Positions 1-5,865 of a DNA stretch of 6,371 bases are shown here, in pieces. The notes beneath the pieces were generated by a model. The model had not been told where the DNA came from. It made no database searches and saw nothing but the letters and a program-made list of their open reading frames with translations. Source of the DNA: JBKPNX01 sp046732855 (GTDB lineage: Bacteria > Pseudomonadota > Alphaproteobacteria > Geminicoccales > Geminicoccaceae). Numbering within the stretch: position 1 is the first letter of the stretch; every line of letters begins with the position of its first letter. The stretch is taken from assembly GCA_046732855.1 (NCBI GenBank), contig JBKPNX010000265.1:1-6371 (forward strand), given 5' to 3'. A program made the position numbers and the translations under genes.

Positions 1-2
1 GT

Positions 3-551
3 GTCAACATCCTCTCGGTCACCAAGGGCGCCTGCTACATCTCCATGAGCAGCTCGGAGCTGCACACGCTGCAGCGTGCCTTCACCGCCGCCGGCGGGAA
101 GTGGTCAACGTTCGTCATCTGGGCGAAGAACACGTTCACCCTGGGCCGCGCCGACTATCAGCGGCAATATGAGCCAATCCTCTACGGCTGGAAGGTAGGG
201 AGCGACCACTACTGGTGCGGGGCCCGGGACCAGGGCGACGTTTGGTTCGTCAATAAGCCGGTCAGGAACGACCTCCATCCGACCATGAAGCCGGTGGCGC
301 TGGTCGAGCGGGCAATCAGGAACTCCAGCAAGACCCGGGATCTCGTGCTTGACCCGTTCGGCGGGTCCGGATCGACCCTGATCGCATGCGAGAAGTCGGG
401 GCGTCAGGCGCGCTTGATCGAGCTCGATCCTAAGTACGTCGACACGATCATCCTGCGCTGGCAGGAGTTCAGCGGCGGGAGCGCGACGCTGGACGGCGAT
501 GGTAGCAGTTATGAAGAGATCGCCGCCGGGCGCGAGTCTGCGGAGAAGTAA
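3..551 (+). CDS. DNA adenine methyltransferase (beta-class N6/N4), C-terminal part, 5' end outside window
   Basis: The reading frame is open from the left edge (codon at 3-5) to TAA at 549-551, giving 182 residues without a start, so the gene begins upstream. The Met codon at 45 is internal, because residues before it (ending GACYIS) continue the conserved fold. The central part (IWAKNTFTLGRADYQ, then EPILYGW) and the block HPTMKPVALVERAI match phage and ParB-linked DNA modification methylases. LDPFGGSGSTLIACE, at about codons 116-130, is the AdoMet-binding motif I, which in beta-class enzymes lies after the catalytic DPPY motif; DPPY must therefore be left of the window. ELDPKYVDTIILRWQEF follows, as is usual. 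The enzyme would transfer a methyl group from AdoMet to an exocyclic amino group of DNA. No restriction enzyme is visible, so it may be an orphan or phage methylase. The last residues (EEIAAGRESAEK) contain a 24-bp repeat found again at 2665-2688. Confidence 0.9.
   Translation, partial: VNILSVTKGACYISMSSSELHTLQRAFTAAGGKWSTFVIWAKNTFTLGRADYQRQYEPILYGWKVGSDHYWCGARDQGDVWFVNKPVRNDLHPTMKPVALVERAIRNSSKTRDLVLDPFGGSGSTLIACEKSGRQARLIELDPKYVDTIILRWQEFSGGSATLDGDGSSYEEIAAGRESAEK
513..536 (+). repeat. 24-bp direct repeat, copy 1 (methyltransferase 3' end)
   Basis: These 24 bases are identical, in the same orientation, to 2665-2688; the match stops at 512/2664 and 537/2689. Here they encode EEIAAGRE near the methyltransferase C terminus. 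The two copies are 2152 bp apart and bracket the adenylate cyclase gene. Confidence 0.9.
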
Positions 552-570
552 TTGTCAACCTGCTTGCCGG

Positions 571-2562
571 CTAACTCTTCGCGCGCTCCTGCTCGCACTG
601 CTCCAGGCGATTCATGTCCGCGTATTTCGTGAGCTGCGCCTCGGTTGCACAGACCGGGAGCCCGGCCTTGCGATGGCTGTCGAGGAACCGGTTCAACTCG
701 ATCTCGCGGGCAAACGCACCCACGTTGCTGACCCAGAACTCGGCAGAATATTCAGCATTGCGCTTCAAGAGCTCCGAAACTGCAGTTGCAGCCTCTGCCT
801 TTCGGCCGAGTTCTGCATAGATCAGCGGCCGGTAGATATAGTCCCAGATGTCGGGGTTCAGCCTGCTACGCGTGACGGCGAGGGCTCTGTCATATTGGCC
901 GTCGTAGAAGTACGCAAGGAGCAGGCCCCAACCATACCACTCCGGATAGTTGGGATTGATGCGGACAGCCCGTTCTGCCAGCTCTGCCGCTTGCTCCGCC
1001 CTGCCGAACCAGGTCATGTCACCCGCGCTGATTACCAGCACGTCGGCGTCGTTCGGATTGAGGTTCAGCGCCTTGTCGTGCTCGGCGAGACTCTGCTCCA
1101 TATCGCCAACGTACAAATAGTAGGTACCGAGAAACAAATGCGCCTGGCCGTCGGAAGGATCCAGGGAGAGCGCGGTCCGCACCGCCTTCAACATGTTGTC
1201 AAGCGAGTCCTGACGCGAAGTCGTCCAGCCGTTGTCGATGGCGACGCTGTCCGCCATGGCCAAGCCCACATAGGCGCGAGCCAAGCTGGGATCGAGTTCG
1301 ATCGCCTTCGCCAGAAGTTTATGAGCTTTCTGATTGTCTTCCTGTGTGAAGCGGTGCTTGTGCTCGATTCCCAGCAGGTAATTCTCATAGGCTTGCAGGC
1401 TTTCGGGCGGCTTGCGCCGCGCGCTTTCTCTCCCCGCCCGGGTCAGGACGCCGCCCATCGACGGCGCCAGAGTGCCCGCAATCTTCTTGGTTACCTCGTC
1501 CTGAACGACGAATACGTCATCTAGCGGGCGATCGTAACGCTCCGCCCAGACGTGATTACCGGTCGTGCCGTCGATCAACTGCGCCGTGACACGCACTTGA
1601 TCACCATTGATCTGCAGGCTGCCTTCGAGGACATACTGAACGCCTAGCTCGCGCGCGACCTGGCGCACATCGACGGGCCTGCCCTTATAGACCTCGGTCG
1701 AATTGCGGGCGATGACGAACAGCTCGCGGAACCGAGATAAGTCAGTAATGACGTCCTCAGTCAGGCCGCCGGCCAAGCGCTCCTGCCTGGGGTCCCCCGA
1801 GAGATTCTCGAACGGCAGCACAGCGATCGAGGGCTTGTCGGGCAGCGAAAGGGCCGGTTTCTCCGCCGCTGCGGGAACGACCGCGGCGCCCTCGGCAATG
1901 GGCTCGGTCGCTGGCAGCCACATTCCGTACCACATCGCGCCGGCCCCGAGTGCCACAAGCAGGACAACCGCTGCCGCGGCGGCCTGCCAGCGTCGCTGGG
2001 CCCAGAGGGATCGGCGGCGCAGGGCACGGCCCGGCGCGTCGAGGTCGACACGATAGACGGTGACCGACTCGGAGATGTTCTTGAACCGGTGCTCGCCCAT
2101 TGGCTCAAAGGCAAGGTTGAGTTTGGCCTTAACCTGGTTCCAGACGTTTCGCGCGATGCAGATGCCGCCGGGCTCGGCCAAGCCCTCCAAGCGCGCCGCG
2201 ACGTTCACGCCATCGCCCAGGATGTCGCCCTCCTCGATGATGATGTCGCCAATATTGATACCGATGCGGAACTGGATGCGCCGATCCTTAGTCGCGGCCG
2301 CCTCGCGCTCGGCGACGCCATGCTGGATCGCGACCGCGCATTCGACAGCGTCGACCGCGCTCGCGAACTCGACGAGCGCGCCGTCGCCCATTAACTTGAC
2401 GACCCGGCCGCCGTGGTCCGCGATCAGCGGCTCGATGAACTCCTTCCGAAGGGTCTTTAGGCGCGCAATCGTACCGGTCTCGTCATCGCCGACCAGGCGC
2501 GAGTAGCCGACCACATCGGCGGCCAGAATCGCGACGAGTTTCCGCTCTGTGCGCGGGGCCAT
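571..2562 (-). CDS. class III adenylate cyclase with TM segment, TolB/FlgO-like domain and TPR repeats
   Basis: This 663-residue protein starts at MAPRTERKLVAILAADVVGY. The ATG at 2562 is chosen because GGAGGG lies 7 nt upstream; the frame stays open to 2742 but the added residues look non-coding. Residues 7-175 form a class III nucleotide cyclase domain. The metal ligands D16 and D60 (LMGDG), the adenine-selecting pair K56 and D113, and the transition-state residues N120 and R124 are all present, so it should make cAMP from ATP. Residues 193-216 are a hydrophobic membrane segment. Residues 243-365 (SIAVLPFENLSGDPR onward) resemble the TolB/FlgO-like domain often found in such cyclases. TPR-like units follow at about 412-565 (AIELDPSLARAY, ALNLNPNDADVL, AVRINPNYPEWY). 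The expected layout is cytoplasmic catalysis with a C-terminal sensor or scaffold beyond the membrane. It is convergent with the methyltransferase (19-bp gap, no hairpin seen) and bracketed by the 24-bp repeat. Its signal is unknown. Confidence 0.93.
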   Translation of the reverse strand: MAPRTERKLVAILAADVVGYSRLVGDDETGTIARLKTLRKEFIEPLIADHGGRVVKLMGDGALVEFASAVDAVECAVAIQHGVAEREAAATKDRRIQFRIGINIGDIIIEEGDILGDGVNVAARLEGLAEPGGICIARNVWNQVKAKLNLAFEPMGEHRFKNISESVTVYRVDLDAPGRALRRRSLWAQRRWQAAAAAVVLLVALGAGAMWYGMWLPATEPIAEGAAVVPAAAEKPALSLPDKPSIAVLPFENLSGDPRQERLAGGLTEDVITDLSRFRELFVIARNSTEVYKGRPVDVRQVARELGVQYVLEGSLQINGDQVRVTAQLIDGTTGNHVWAERYDRPLDDVFVVQDEVTKKIAGTLAPSMGGVLTRAGRESARRKPPESLQAYENYLLGIEHKHRFTQEDNQKAHKLLAKAIELDPSLARAYVGLAMADSVAIDNGWTTSRQDSLDNMLKAVRTALSLDPSDGQAHLFLGTYYLYVGDMEQSLAEHDKALNLNPNDADVLVISAGDMTWFGRAEQAAELAERAVRINPNYPEWYGWGLLLAYFYDGQYDRALAVTRSRLNPDIWDYIYRPLIYAELGRKAEAATAVSELLKRNAEYSAEFWVSNVGAFAREIELNRFLDSHRKAGLPVCATEAQLTKYADMNRLEQCEQERAKS

Positions 2563-2726
2563 TGGCATGCCCTCCGCCGCTGCCATCGCAATTGACGGCA
2601 GGAATATCCTACGCCGCTCGCGCACGCAGGTCGATGAAATATCCATTGCCGCCGACGGCGGTGCGAAGAGATCGCCGCCGGGCGCGAGGCCACGGCGGCG
2701 GAGGCGCTTGCAGGTGGCGGGTCGGG
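2563..2726. other. intergenic region upstream of the cyclase, containing a ghost tail
   Basis: This 164-bp gap lies between the DUF3489 stop and the cyclase start and should hold the cyclase promoter, but I see no clear -35/-10 pair. It contains the cyclase ribosome binding site (complement of 2570-2575), the second 24-bp repeat copy at 2665-2688, and a + strand frame continuing to TAG at 2743. Confidence 0.5.
2665..2688 (+). repeat. 24-bp direct repeat, copy 2 (upstream of cyclase)
   Basis: Exact copy of 513-536 in the same orientation. It lies in the non-coding stretch about 100 bp upstream of the cyclase start. Read on the + strand in the matching frame it again gives EEIAAGRE. Confidence 0.9.
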
Positions 2727-2745
2727 CTACCCGACAATCCAATAG
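2665..2745 (+). pseudogene. possible orphaned 3' tail of the methyltransferase gene
   Basis: From the second repeat copy the + strand reads EEIAAGREATAAEALAGGG and continues to TAG at 2743-2745. This begins with the same eight residues as the current methyltransferase tail (EEIAAGRESAEK) and is similarly Ala/Glu-rich. I infer it may be the original or a duplicated end of the methyltransferase gene, separated by arrival of the cyclase. It has no start codon and overlaps the antisense 3' end of the DUF3489 gene by 19 bp. The sequence is short and the reading is tentative. Confidence 0.35.
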
Positions 2746-3356
2746 ACCGTGCTGCTGCCCTTGGCGCCGGTCTTGTTGGGGCCGACCTCGCGGGTGCGGG
2801 TGGCCTCAATGGTGAGCCCGAGCTTCTTCTTTAGCGCGCCCGAGATAGCGCCGCGGATCGTGTGATGCTGCCATCCGGTGGCCGCGGCGATCTGCTCGAC
2901 GGTGGCGCCCTCGGGGCGCTTGAGCAGCTCGATCATAAGGGCCTGCTTGGTGCCGGCGCGCAGCCTGGGCTTCTCGGCCGGTGCAGCCTTGTCCCGCTTG
3001 GTTGCCGTCACCTTACGCTTGGCCGGGGTTGCTGCGCGGCCGGATTCGGTTGCCGGGGCTGCAGCATCGGCCGTCGTCGCACCCGTGTCGGTCGGCGTTG
3101 CGCCCTCTTGCGCTTCGTCTTCGGTCTCGACACCGATGACCTTGAGGCCGGCGCGGGTGATCCGGAGCGGCGGTGGGTCGTCGCCACGCGGAGCACCCTG
3201 GTGGCCGATCAGGCCCTTGGTCTTGAGGCTGCCGAGGACCTTGTCGACGGCGCCGCCCTCAAGCGTGAGGCTATCCGGCAGCGGCAGGACCGCACCATCG
3301 TCGCGCTGGGAAGCCGCACTGAGGATGACGGCCTGGGTATCGCTGAGTTTTGTCAT
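2727..3356 (-). CDS. DUF3489-type protein with C-terminal winged-helix-like domain
   Basis: A 209-residue protein. The start MTKLSDTQAVILSAASQ at 3356 is chosen because GGAG (complement of 3365-3368) is 8 nt upstream; the frame runs on to 3419 without a better signal. Residues 1-75 form an N-terminal helical region (ILSAASQRDDGAVLPLPDSL, then a GALKTKGLI-like helix at about 36-50) suggesting a first winged-helix-like unit. Residues 78-135 are a disordered Ala/Thr/Lys-rich linker. Residues 136-209 form the DUF3489 domain: KQALMIELLKRPEGATVEQI, then TGWQHHTIRGAISGALKKKLG, ending STVYWIVG. The second motif looks like a helix-turn-helix plus wing, so DNA binding is likely, but the biological role is unknown. 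The gene lies downstream of the small gene at 3452-3691 on the same strand, 95 bp apart, so they may share a transcript. The family is common in phage-like or mobile DNA of Alphaproteobacteria (recalled, not searched). Confidence 0.85.
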   Translation of the reverse strand: MTKLSDTQAVILSAASQRDDGAVLPLPDSLTLEGGAVDKVLGSLKTKGLIGHQGAPRGDDPPPLRITRAGLKVIGVETEDEAQEGATPTDTGATTADAAAPATESGRAATPAKRKVTATKRDKAAPAEKPRLRAGTKQALMIELLKRPEGATVEQIAAATGWQHHTIRGAISGALKKKLGLTIEATRTREVGPNKTGAKGSSTVYWIVG

Positions 3357-3375
3357 GGGATGATCTCCGTTGTCG

Positions 3376-3391
3376 GAGCGCACCAGCGCTC
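3376..3391. promoter_or_regulatory. perfect inverted repeat in the DUF3489 leader
   Basis: GAGCGC, ACCA, GCGCTC forms a perfect 6-bp stem with a 4-nt loop, ending about 20 nt upstream of the DUF3489 start codon and 8 nt upstream of its ribosome binding site. No T-run follows on the - strand, so it does not look like an intrinsic terminator. It could be an mRNA leader hairpin or a dyad for a regulator; chance is possible at this GC content. Confidence 0.35.
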
Positions 3392-3406
3392 TCCTACGAC
3401 CCTGAG

Positions 3407-3431
3407 CCCCGGCGGGCACACCCGGTCGGGG
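3407..3431. promoter_or_regulatory. imperfect GC hairpin between the two - strand genes
   Basis: CCCCG at 3407-3411 pairs with CGGGG at 3427-3431, with partial inner pairing and a small loop. It lies 20 bp downstream of the stop of the 79-residue gene on the - strand. It has no T-tract, so a processing or attenuation hairpin is as likely as a weak terminator. Confidence 0.25.
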
Positions 3432-3451
3432 CGGGCCGGGAGATCAGGGCG

Positions 3452-3691
3452 CTACGCGGCGTGCTCACCCTCTTGGAAAGCCATGTCGGTGATGCGCTTC
3501 AGCAGCTCAGCGTAGTGCGCCAAGCCCTCGGCGTGGCCCCAGATGATCTCGTCAGGACTGTAGCCGAAGTGGTCGTCGCTGAGCGCCAGGAGGCGAGTAA
3601 GCATCGCGTCGATCTCGGCCTTCTTGGAGACGAAGGTGGCAAGCGCCTCTTCTCTCGACTTGGCAACGTGGTTATGGGATCTCTGGCTCAT
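3452..3691 (-). CDS. small conserved hypothetical protein (79 aa)
   Basis: The protein begins MSQRSHNHVAKSREEALATF and ends KRITDMAFQEGEHAA. The start at 3691 is preferred because coding-like residues begin there and a GGA lies 8 nt upstream; an ATG at 3706 and a TTG at 3754 are alternative starts. It is a soluble, charged, mainly helical protein with no signal peptide, membrane segment or recognised catalytic motif. The stretch KKAEIDAMLTRLLALSDDHF followed by a WGH motif near residues 51-53 resembles small uncharacterised proteins I recall from Hyphomicrobiales mobile regions, but I cannot name a family with a function. It reads toward the DUF3489 gene on the same strand, so they may form a two-gene unit. 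Codon use matches a real high-GC gene. Confidence 0.7.
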   Translation of the reverse strand: MSQRSHNHVAKSREEALATFVSKKAEIDAMLTRLLALSDDHFGYSPDEIIWGHAEGLAHYAELLKRITDMAFQEGEHAA

Positions 3692-3778
3692 CTTCGTGAT
3701 CCGCATAGGTGCTTTTGATGAGCGTATGAATGCTTCTTTCGGCTGGATTATCAAGCGCAGAAGTCGATCGGAATCAGC

Positions 3779-3795
3779 AAGTCAGGGCTTGACTT
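3779..3795. promoter_or_regulatory. inverted repeat upstream of the HTH/terminase-like gene
   Basis: AAGTCA, GGGCT, TGACTT is a perfect 6-bp dyad with a 5-nt spacer, in the 120-bp gap between the divergent small gene (start 3691) and the HTH-containing gene (start 3812). Its position is suitable for an operator controlling either gene. No convincing promoter hexamers were found around it. Confidence 0.3.
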
Positions 3796-3811
3796 CGGGG
3801 CCGTTGCATGG

Positions 3812-4398
3812 ATGCGCGCGGTCAGTAATCGGGAGCTGGCCCGCCACCTCGGGGTGAGCGAGACGGCGATGCGCCGGGCGGAGAAGGCCGGCCGGATCAA
3901 GCGTGAGCCGGACGGCGGCTGGGACCTCGCCAGGGTCAAGGCGGCCTGGGCGGGCAACACCGACGTGGCTCAACAGCGGGGCGAGCCTCACGCCGGGAAC
4001 GGAAGCCGCAGGCAGCCCGGCGTGCAGTGAAGCCGGTGTCCGACGCGGCACTCGGGGCGGTGCGGGACACCCTGCGCGAGCACGGCGAGCCGCTCGCCGC
4101 CGGCGCCATGACCTTCATGCAGGCGCGGACCGCGAACGAGGTCCTGAAGGCCCAGGAACGCCGGGTGCGGTTGCAACGGATGAAGCGTGAGCTGGCGGGC
4201 CAAGGCAGTCGCTCAGGTGTTCCGGCTCGCACGCGACGAGCGGGATGCCTGGGTTAACTGGCCGGCACGGTAGCGGCGATGATCGCGGCCGAGCTCGAGG
4301 TGGACTCACGCAAGCTTCATACCGTGCTCGAGCGTCATGTCCGGGATCACCTCGCCGAGCTCGCTGAGGTCCGGCCGAACCTGCGCCGAGACGCATGA
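3812..4398 (+). pseudogene. phage terminase small subunit (Nu1)-like gene, broken by three frameshifts
   Basis: Four adjoining pieces in alternating frames together read as one protein of about 195 residues. Piece 1 (3812-4030) begins VSNRELARHLGVSETAMRRA, a helix-turn-helix, followed by a GRIKREPDGGWDLARVKAAW wing and NTDVAQQRG. Piece 2 (from about 4027, another frame) has ALGAVRDTLREHGEP and QARTANEVLKAQERRVRLQR. Piece 3 (about 4199-4270, back in the first frame) has KAVAQVFRLARDERDAWVNW, then PAR and a TAG at 4271-4273. Piece 4 (4270-4398, the second frame) continues VAAMIAAELEVDSRKLHTVL and ends EVRPNLRRDA at TGA 4396-4398. The order and content match Nu1-like 'elements of external origin' proteins of Hyphomicrobiales (recalled). 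Shifts lie at about 3975-4026, 4193-4205 and 4268-4270. An intact version would bind DNA, in phages to start packaging; this copy is probably dead. Confidence 0.75.
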
Positions 4399-4481
4399 TC
4401 GGCCGGCGCGCCGCGAGCATTCAGGAACTAAGTCCATCGGCGATTTGTTGAACCGGACGGCTCCACCGATGCGAGACGCGG

Positions 4482-4880
4482 ATGCTGGAGTGGTTCCGAG
4501 CCTTAATGCCAAAGGAGGATCGCTTCTTCGAGCTGTTTGCGCGCTATTCCCTGACCCTGGTGGCCGGCGCGGAAGCACTGCGGCAGCTGCTGGATGGCGG
4601 CGAGACGGTGACTCAGCATTGTCGCGAGATCGTCGAGCGCGAGCACGAGGCCGATGAGATCACGCGACTCAACGAAATCACCGAGGAGATCACGCGGATC
4701 GAGGGCAAGGCGGACGACCTGCACGATGAGGGCCTGAAGGCTCTGTTCCGCGCCCAGGCGAGCGCAAACCCGATGGCCTTCGTCATCGGCAACGAAATCT
4801 ACGATCATCTCGAGATGGTGGTCGACCGCTTCGACGACGTCGCGAACGAGATTAGCAGCCTCGTGATCGAGCACGTCTGA
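4482..4880 (+). CDS. DUF47/PhoU-like regulator of the Pit transporter, internally deleted
   Basis: A 132-residue protein with the N terminus MLEWFRALMPKEDRFFELFA and the C terminus EIYDHLEMVVDRFDDVANEI, then SSLVIEHV, both classic for DUF47 family proteins that partner Pit phosphate transporters. The usual length is about 205-215 residues. Here residues 1-61 (to REHEADEIT) pass directly into the C-terminal block RLNEITEEITRIEGKADDLH, so about 80 central residues, two helices of the PhoU-like bundle, are missing in frame. An 11-bp repeat (GAGATCACGCG at 4656-4666 and 4686-4696) sits at the join, so slippage may have caused the loss. The frame is intact, so a short protein could be made, but the fold is probably broken. 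The ribosome binding site is weak (GAG at 4473-4475). It lies 19 bp before pit in the same operon. Identity as DUF47 is secure; function of this copy is doubtful. Confidence 0.88.
   Translation: MLEWFRALMPKEDRFFELFARYSLTLVAGAEALRQLLDGGETVTQHCREIVEREHEADEITRLNEITEEITRIEGKADDLHDEGLKALFRAQASANPMAFVIGNEIYDHLEMVVDRFDDVANEISSLVIEHV
4656..4696 (+). repeat. 11-bp direct repeat at the DUF47 deletion joint
   Basis: GAGATCACGCG occurs at 4656-4666 and 4686-4696, 30 bp apart and in frame. It encodes EIT plus the start of R each time. The first copy covers the point where the DUF47 N-terminal part jumps to the C-terminal part. Confidence 0.7.
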
Positions 4881-4887
4881 GGGCCGC

Positions 4888-4891
4888 GGAG
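4888..4891 (+). promoter_or_regulatory. ribosome binding site of pit
   Basis: GGAG at 4888-4891 lies 8 nt before the ATG at 4900, in the 19-bp gap after the DUF47 stop. It fixes the pit start and supports translation from a shared transcript. Confidence 0.65.
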
Positions 4892-4899
4892 CGGCGGCC

Positions 4900-5865
4900 A
4901 TGGACGCGACCCTCGGCCTGCCTCTCCTGATCGGGCTGATCGCCGTCGCCCTCCTGTTCGATTTCCTGAACGGCCTGCACGATGCGGCGAAGGCGATCGC
5001 GACGATCGTCTCGACCCGGGTGCTGCGGCCGCACTACGCCGTGGTCTGGGCGGCGTTCTTCAACTTTATCGCCTTCCTGTTCTTCGGGCTGCACGTCGCT
5101 CAGACCTTAGGCACCGGAATCATCGCTGCGGCCGTTGTCCACCCGCGCGTGATCTTCGGCGCGCTGATGGGGGCGATCGCCTGGAATCCGATTACCTGGG
5201 GGCTCGGCATCCCATCCAGCAGCTCGCACGCGCTGATTGGCGGTCTCGTGGGCGCTGGGACGGCCAAGGCCGGCGCCAGGGCGATCGTCTGGACCGGGCT
5301 CCTCAAAACCGGTGCCGCGATCGTCCTCTCGCCACTCCTCGGCTTCGTGCTGGCGCTCCTTTTGGTCCTGGTGGTGTCCTGGACCTTCGTGCGCGCGACG
5401 CCGTTCGAGGTCGACAGCAGCTTCCGCACGCTCCAGTTCGTCTCCGCCGCGCTGTATTCTCTAGGGCACGGCGGCAACGATGCCCAGAAGACCATGGGGA
5501 TCATCGCCGTCCTCCTCTACTCCCAGGGCCTGCTCGGACAGGAGTTCCATGTCCCGTTCTGGGTGGTGATCGCGTGCCACGCCGCGATGGGCCTCGGCAC
5601 GCTCGTCGGCGGCTGGCGGATCGTGCGTACGATGGGCTCCAAGATCACCCGCCTCACGCCGATGCAGGGTTTCTGTGCCGAGACCGGCGGGGCAATCACG
5701 CTATTTCTGGCGACGCAACTGGGCGTGCCGGTGTCGACCACGCATACCATCACGGGAGCGATCGTCGGCGTCGGTGCTGCGCGGCGGGTCTCGGCCGTGC
5801 GCTGGAACATCGCCAGTGGAGTTGCCCCCGTCAGACCGGACAGGTGGCGAGTTGGTGCGCCCTGA
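4900..5865 (+). CDS. pit: Pit-family inorganic phosphate transporter, C-terminally truncated by an IS
   Basis: A 321-residue inner-membrane protein. Hydrophobic segments lie at about residues 6-24, 45-65, 72-95, 110-128, 134-160, 198-212, 218-236 and 264-292. The two inverted signature repeats of the PiT family are visible: FDFLNGLHDAAKAIATIVST at 20-39 and GHGGNDAQKTMGII at 189-202; GVPVSTTHTITGAIVGVG near 275-292 is also typical. It would import phosphate (or metal-phosphate) by ion symport. Two oddities stand out. The first signature normally reads HDAAN, but codon 31 (4990-4992) is AAG, Lys. After WNIA (residues 302-305) the native ending is lost: from about 5817 the codons belong to an IS end, adding SGVAPVRPDRWRVGAP before TGA at 5863-5865, so the last membrane helix is missing. 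It is co-transcribed with the DUF47 gene. The family call is certain; activity is unlikely or altered. Confidence 0.93.
   Translation: MDATLGLPLLIGLIAVALLFDFLNGLHDAAKAIATIVSTRVLRPHYAVVWAAFFNFIAFLFFGLHVAQTLGTGIIAAAVVHPRVIFGALMGAIAWNPITWGLGIPSSSSHALIGGLVGAGTAKAGARAIVWTGLLKTGAAIVLSPLLGFVLALLLVLVVSWTFVRATPFEVDSSFRTLQFVSAALYSLGHGGNDAQKTMGIIAVLLYSQGLLGQEFHVPFWVVIACHAAMGLGTLVGGWRIVRTMGSKITRLTPMQGFCAETGGAITLFLATQLGVPVSTTHTITGAIVGVGAARRVSAVRWNIASGVAPVRPDRWRVGAP

Noticed and set aside
552..570. bidirectional terminator between the convergent methyltransferase and cyclase
   Set aside because: The gap is only 19 bp and contains no stem with a T-run.
499..1524. 341-codon open frame on the + strand, antisense to the cyclase
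   Set aside because: It mirrors the codon pattern of the well-supported cyclase gene; the translation has no recognisable family and is a high-GC shadow frame.
2563..2742. N-terminal extension of the cyclase to 2742
   Set aside because: The extra 60 residues are Arg/Pro-rich without family similarity and include the 24-bp repeat; the start at 2562 has GGAGGG at ideal spacing.
2862..3515. 217-codon + strand frame opposite DUF3489
   Set aside because: Overlaps a gene with clear domain content; composition is typical of an antisense shadow.
4435..4471. CATCGG/CCGATG inverted repeat before DUF47
   Set aside because: Stem of 6 bp with a 25-nt spacer; too weak at this GC content to call a regulatory site, and no Pho-box pattern is visible.
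4503..4901. 132-codon - strand frame opposite DUF47
   Set aside because: DUF47 on the + strand has clear family motifs; the antisense frame has none.
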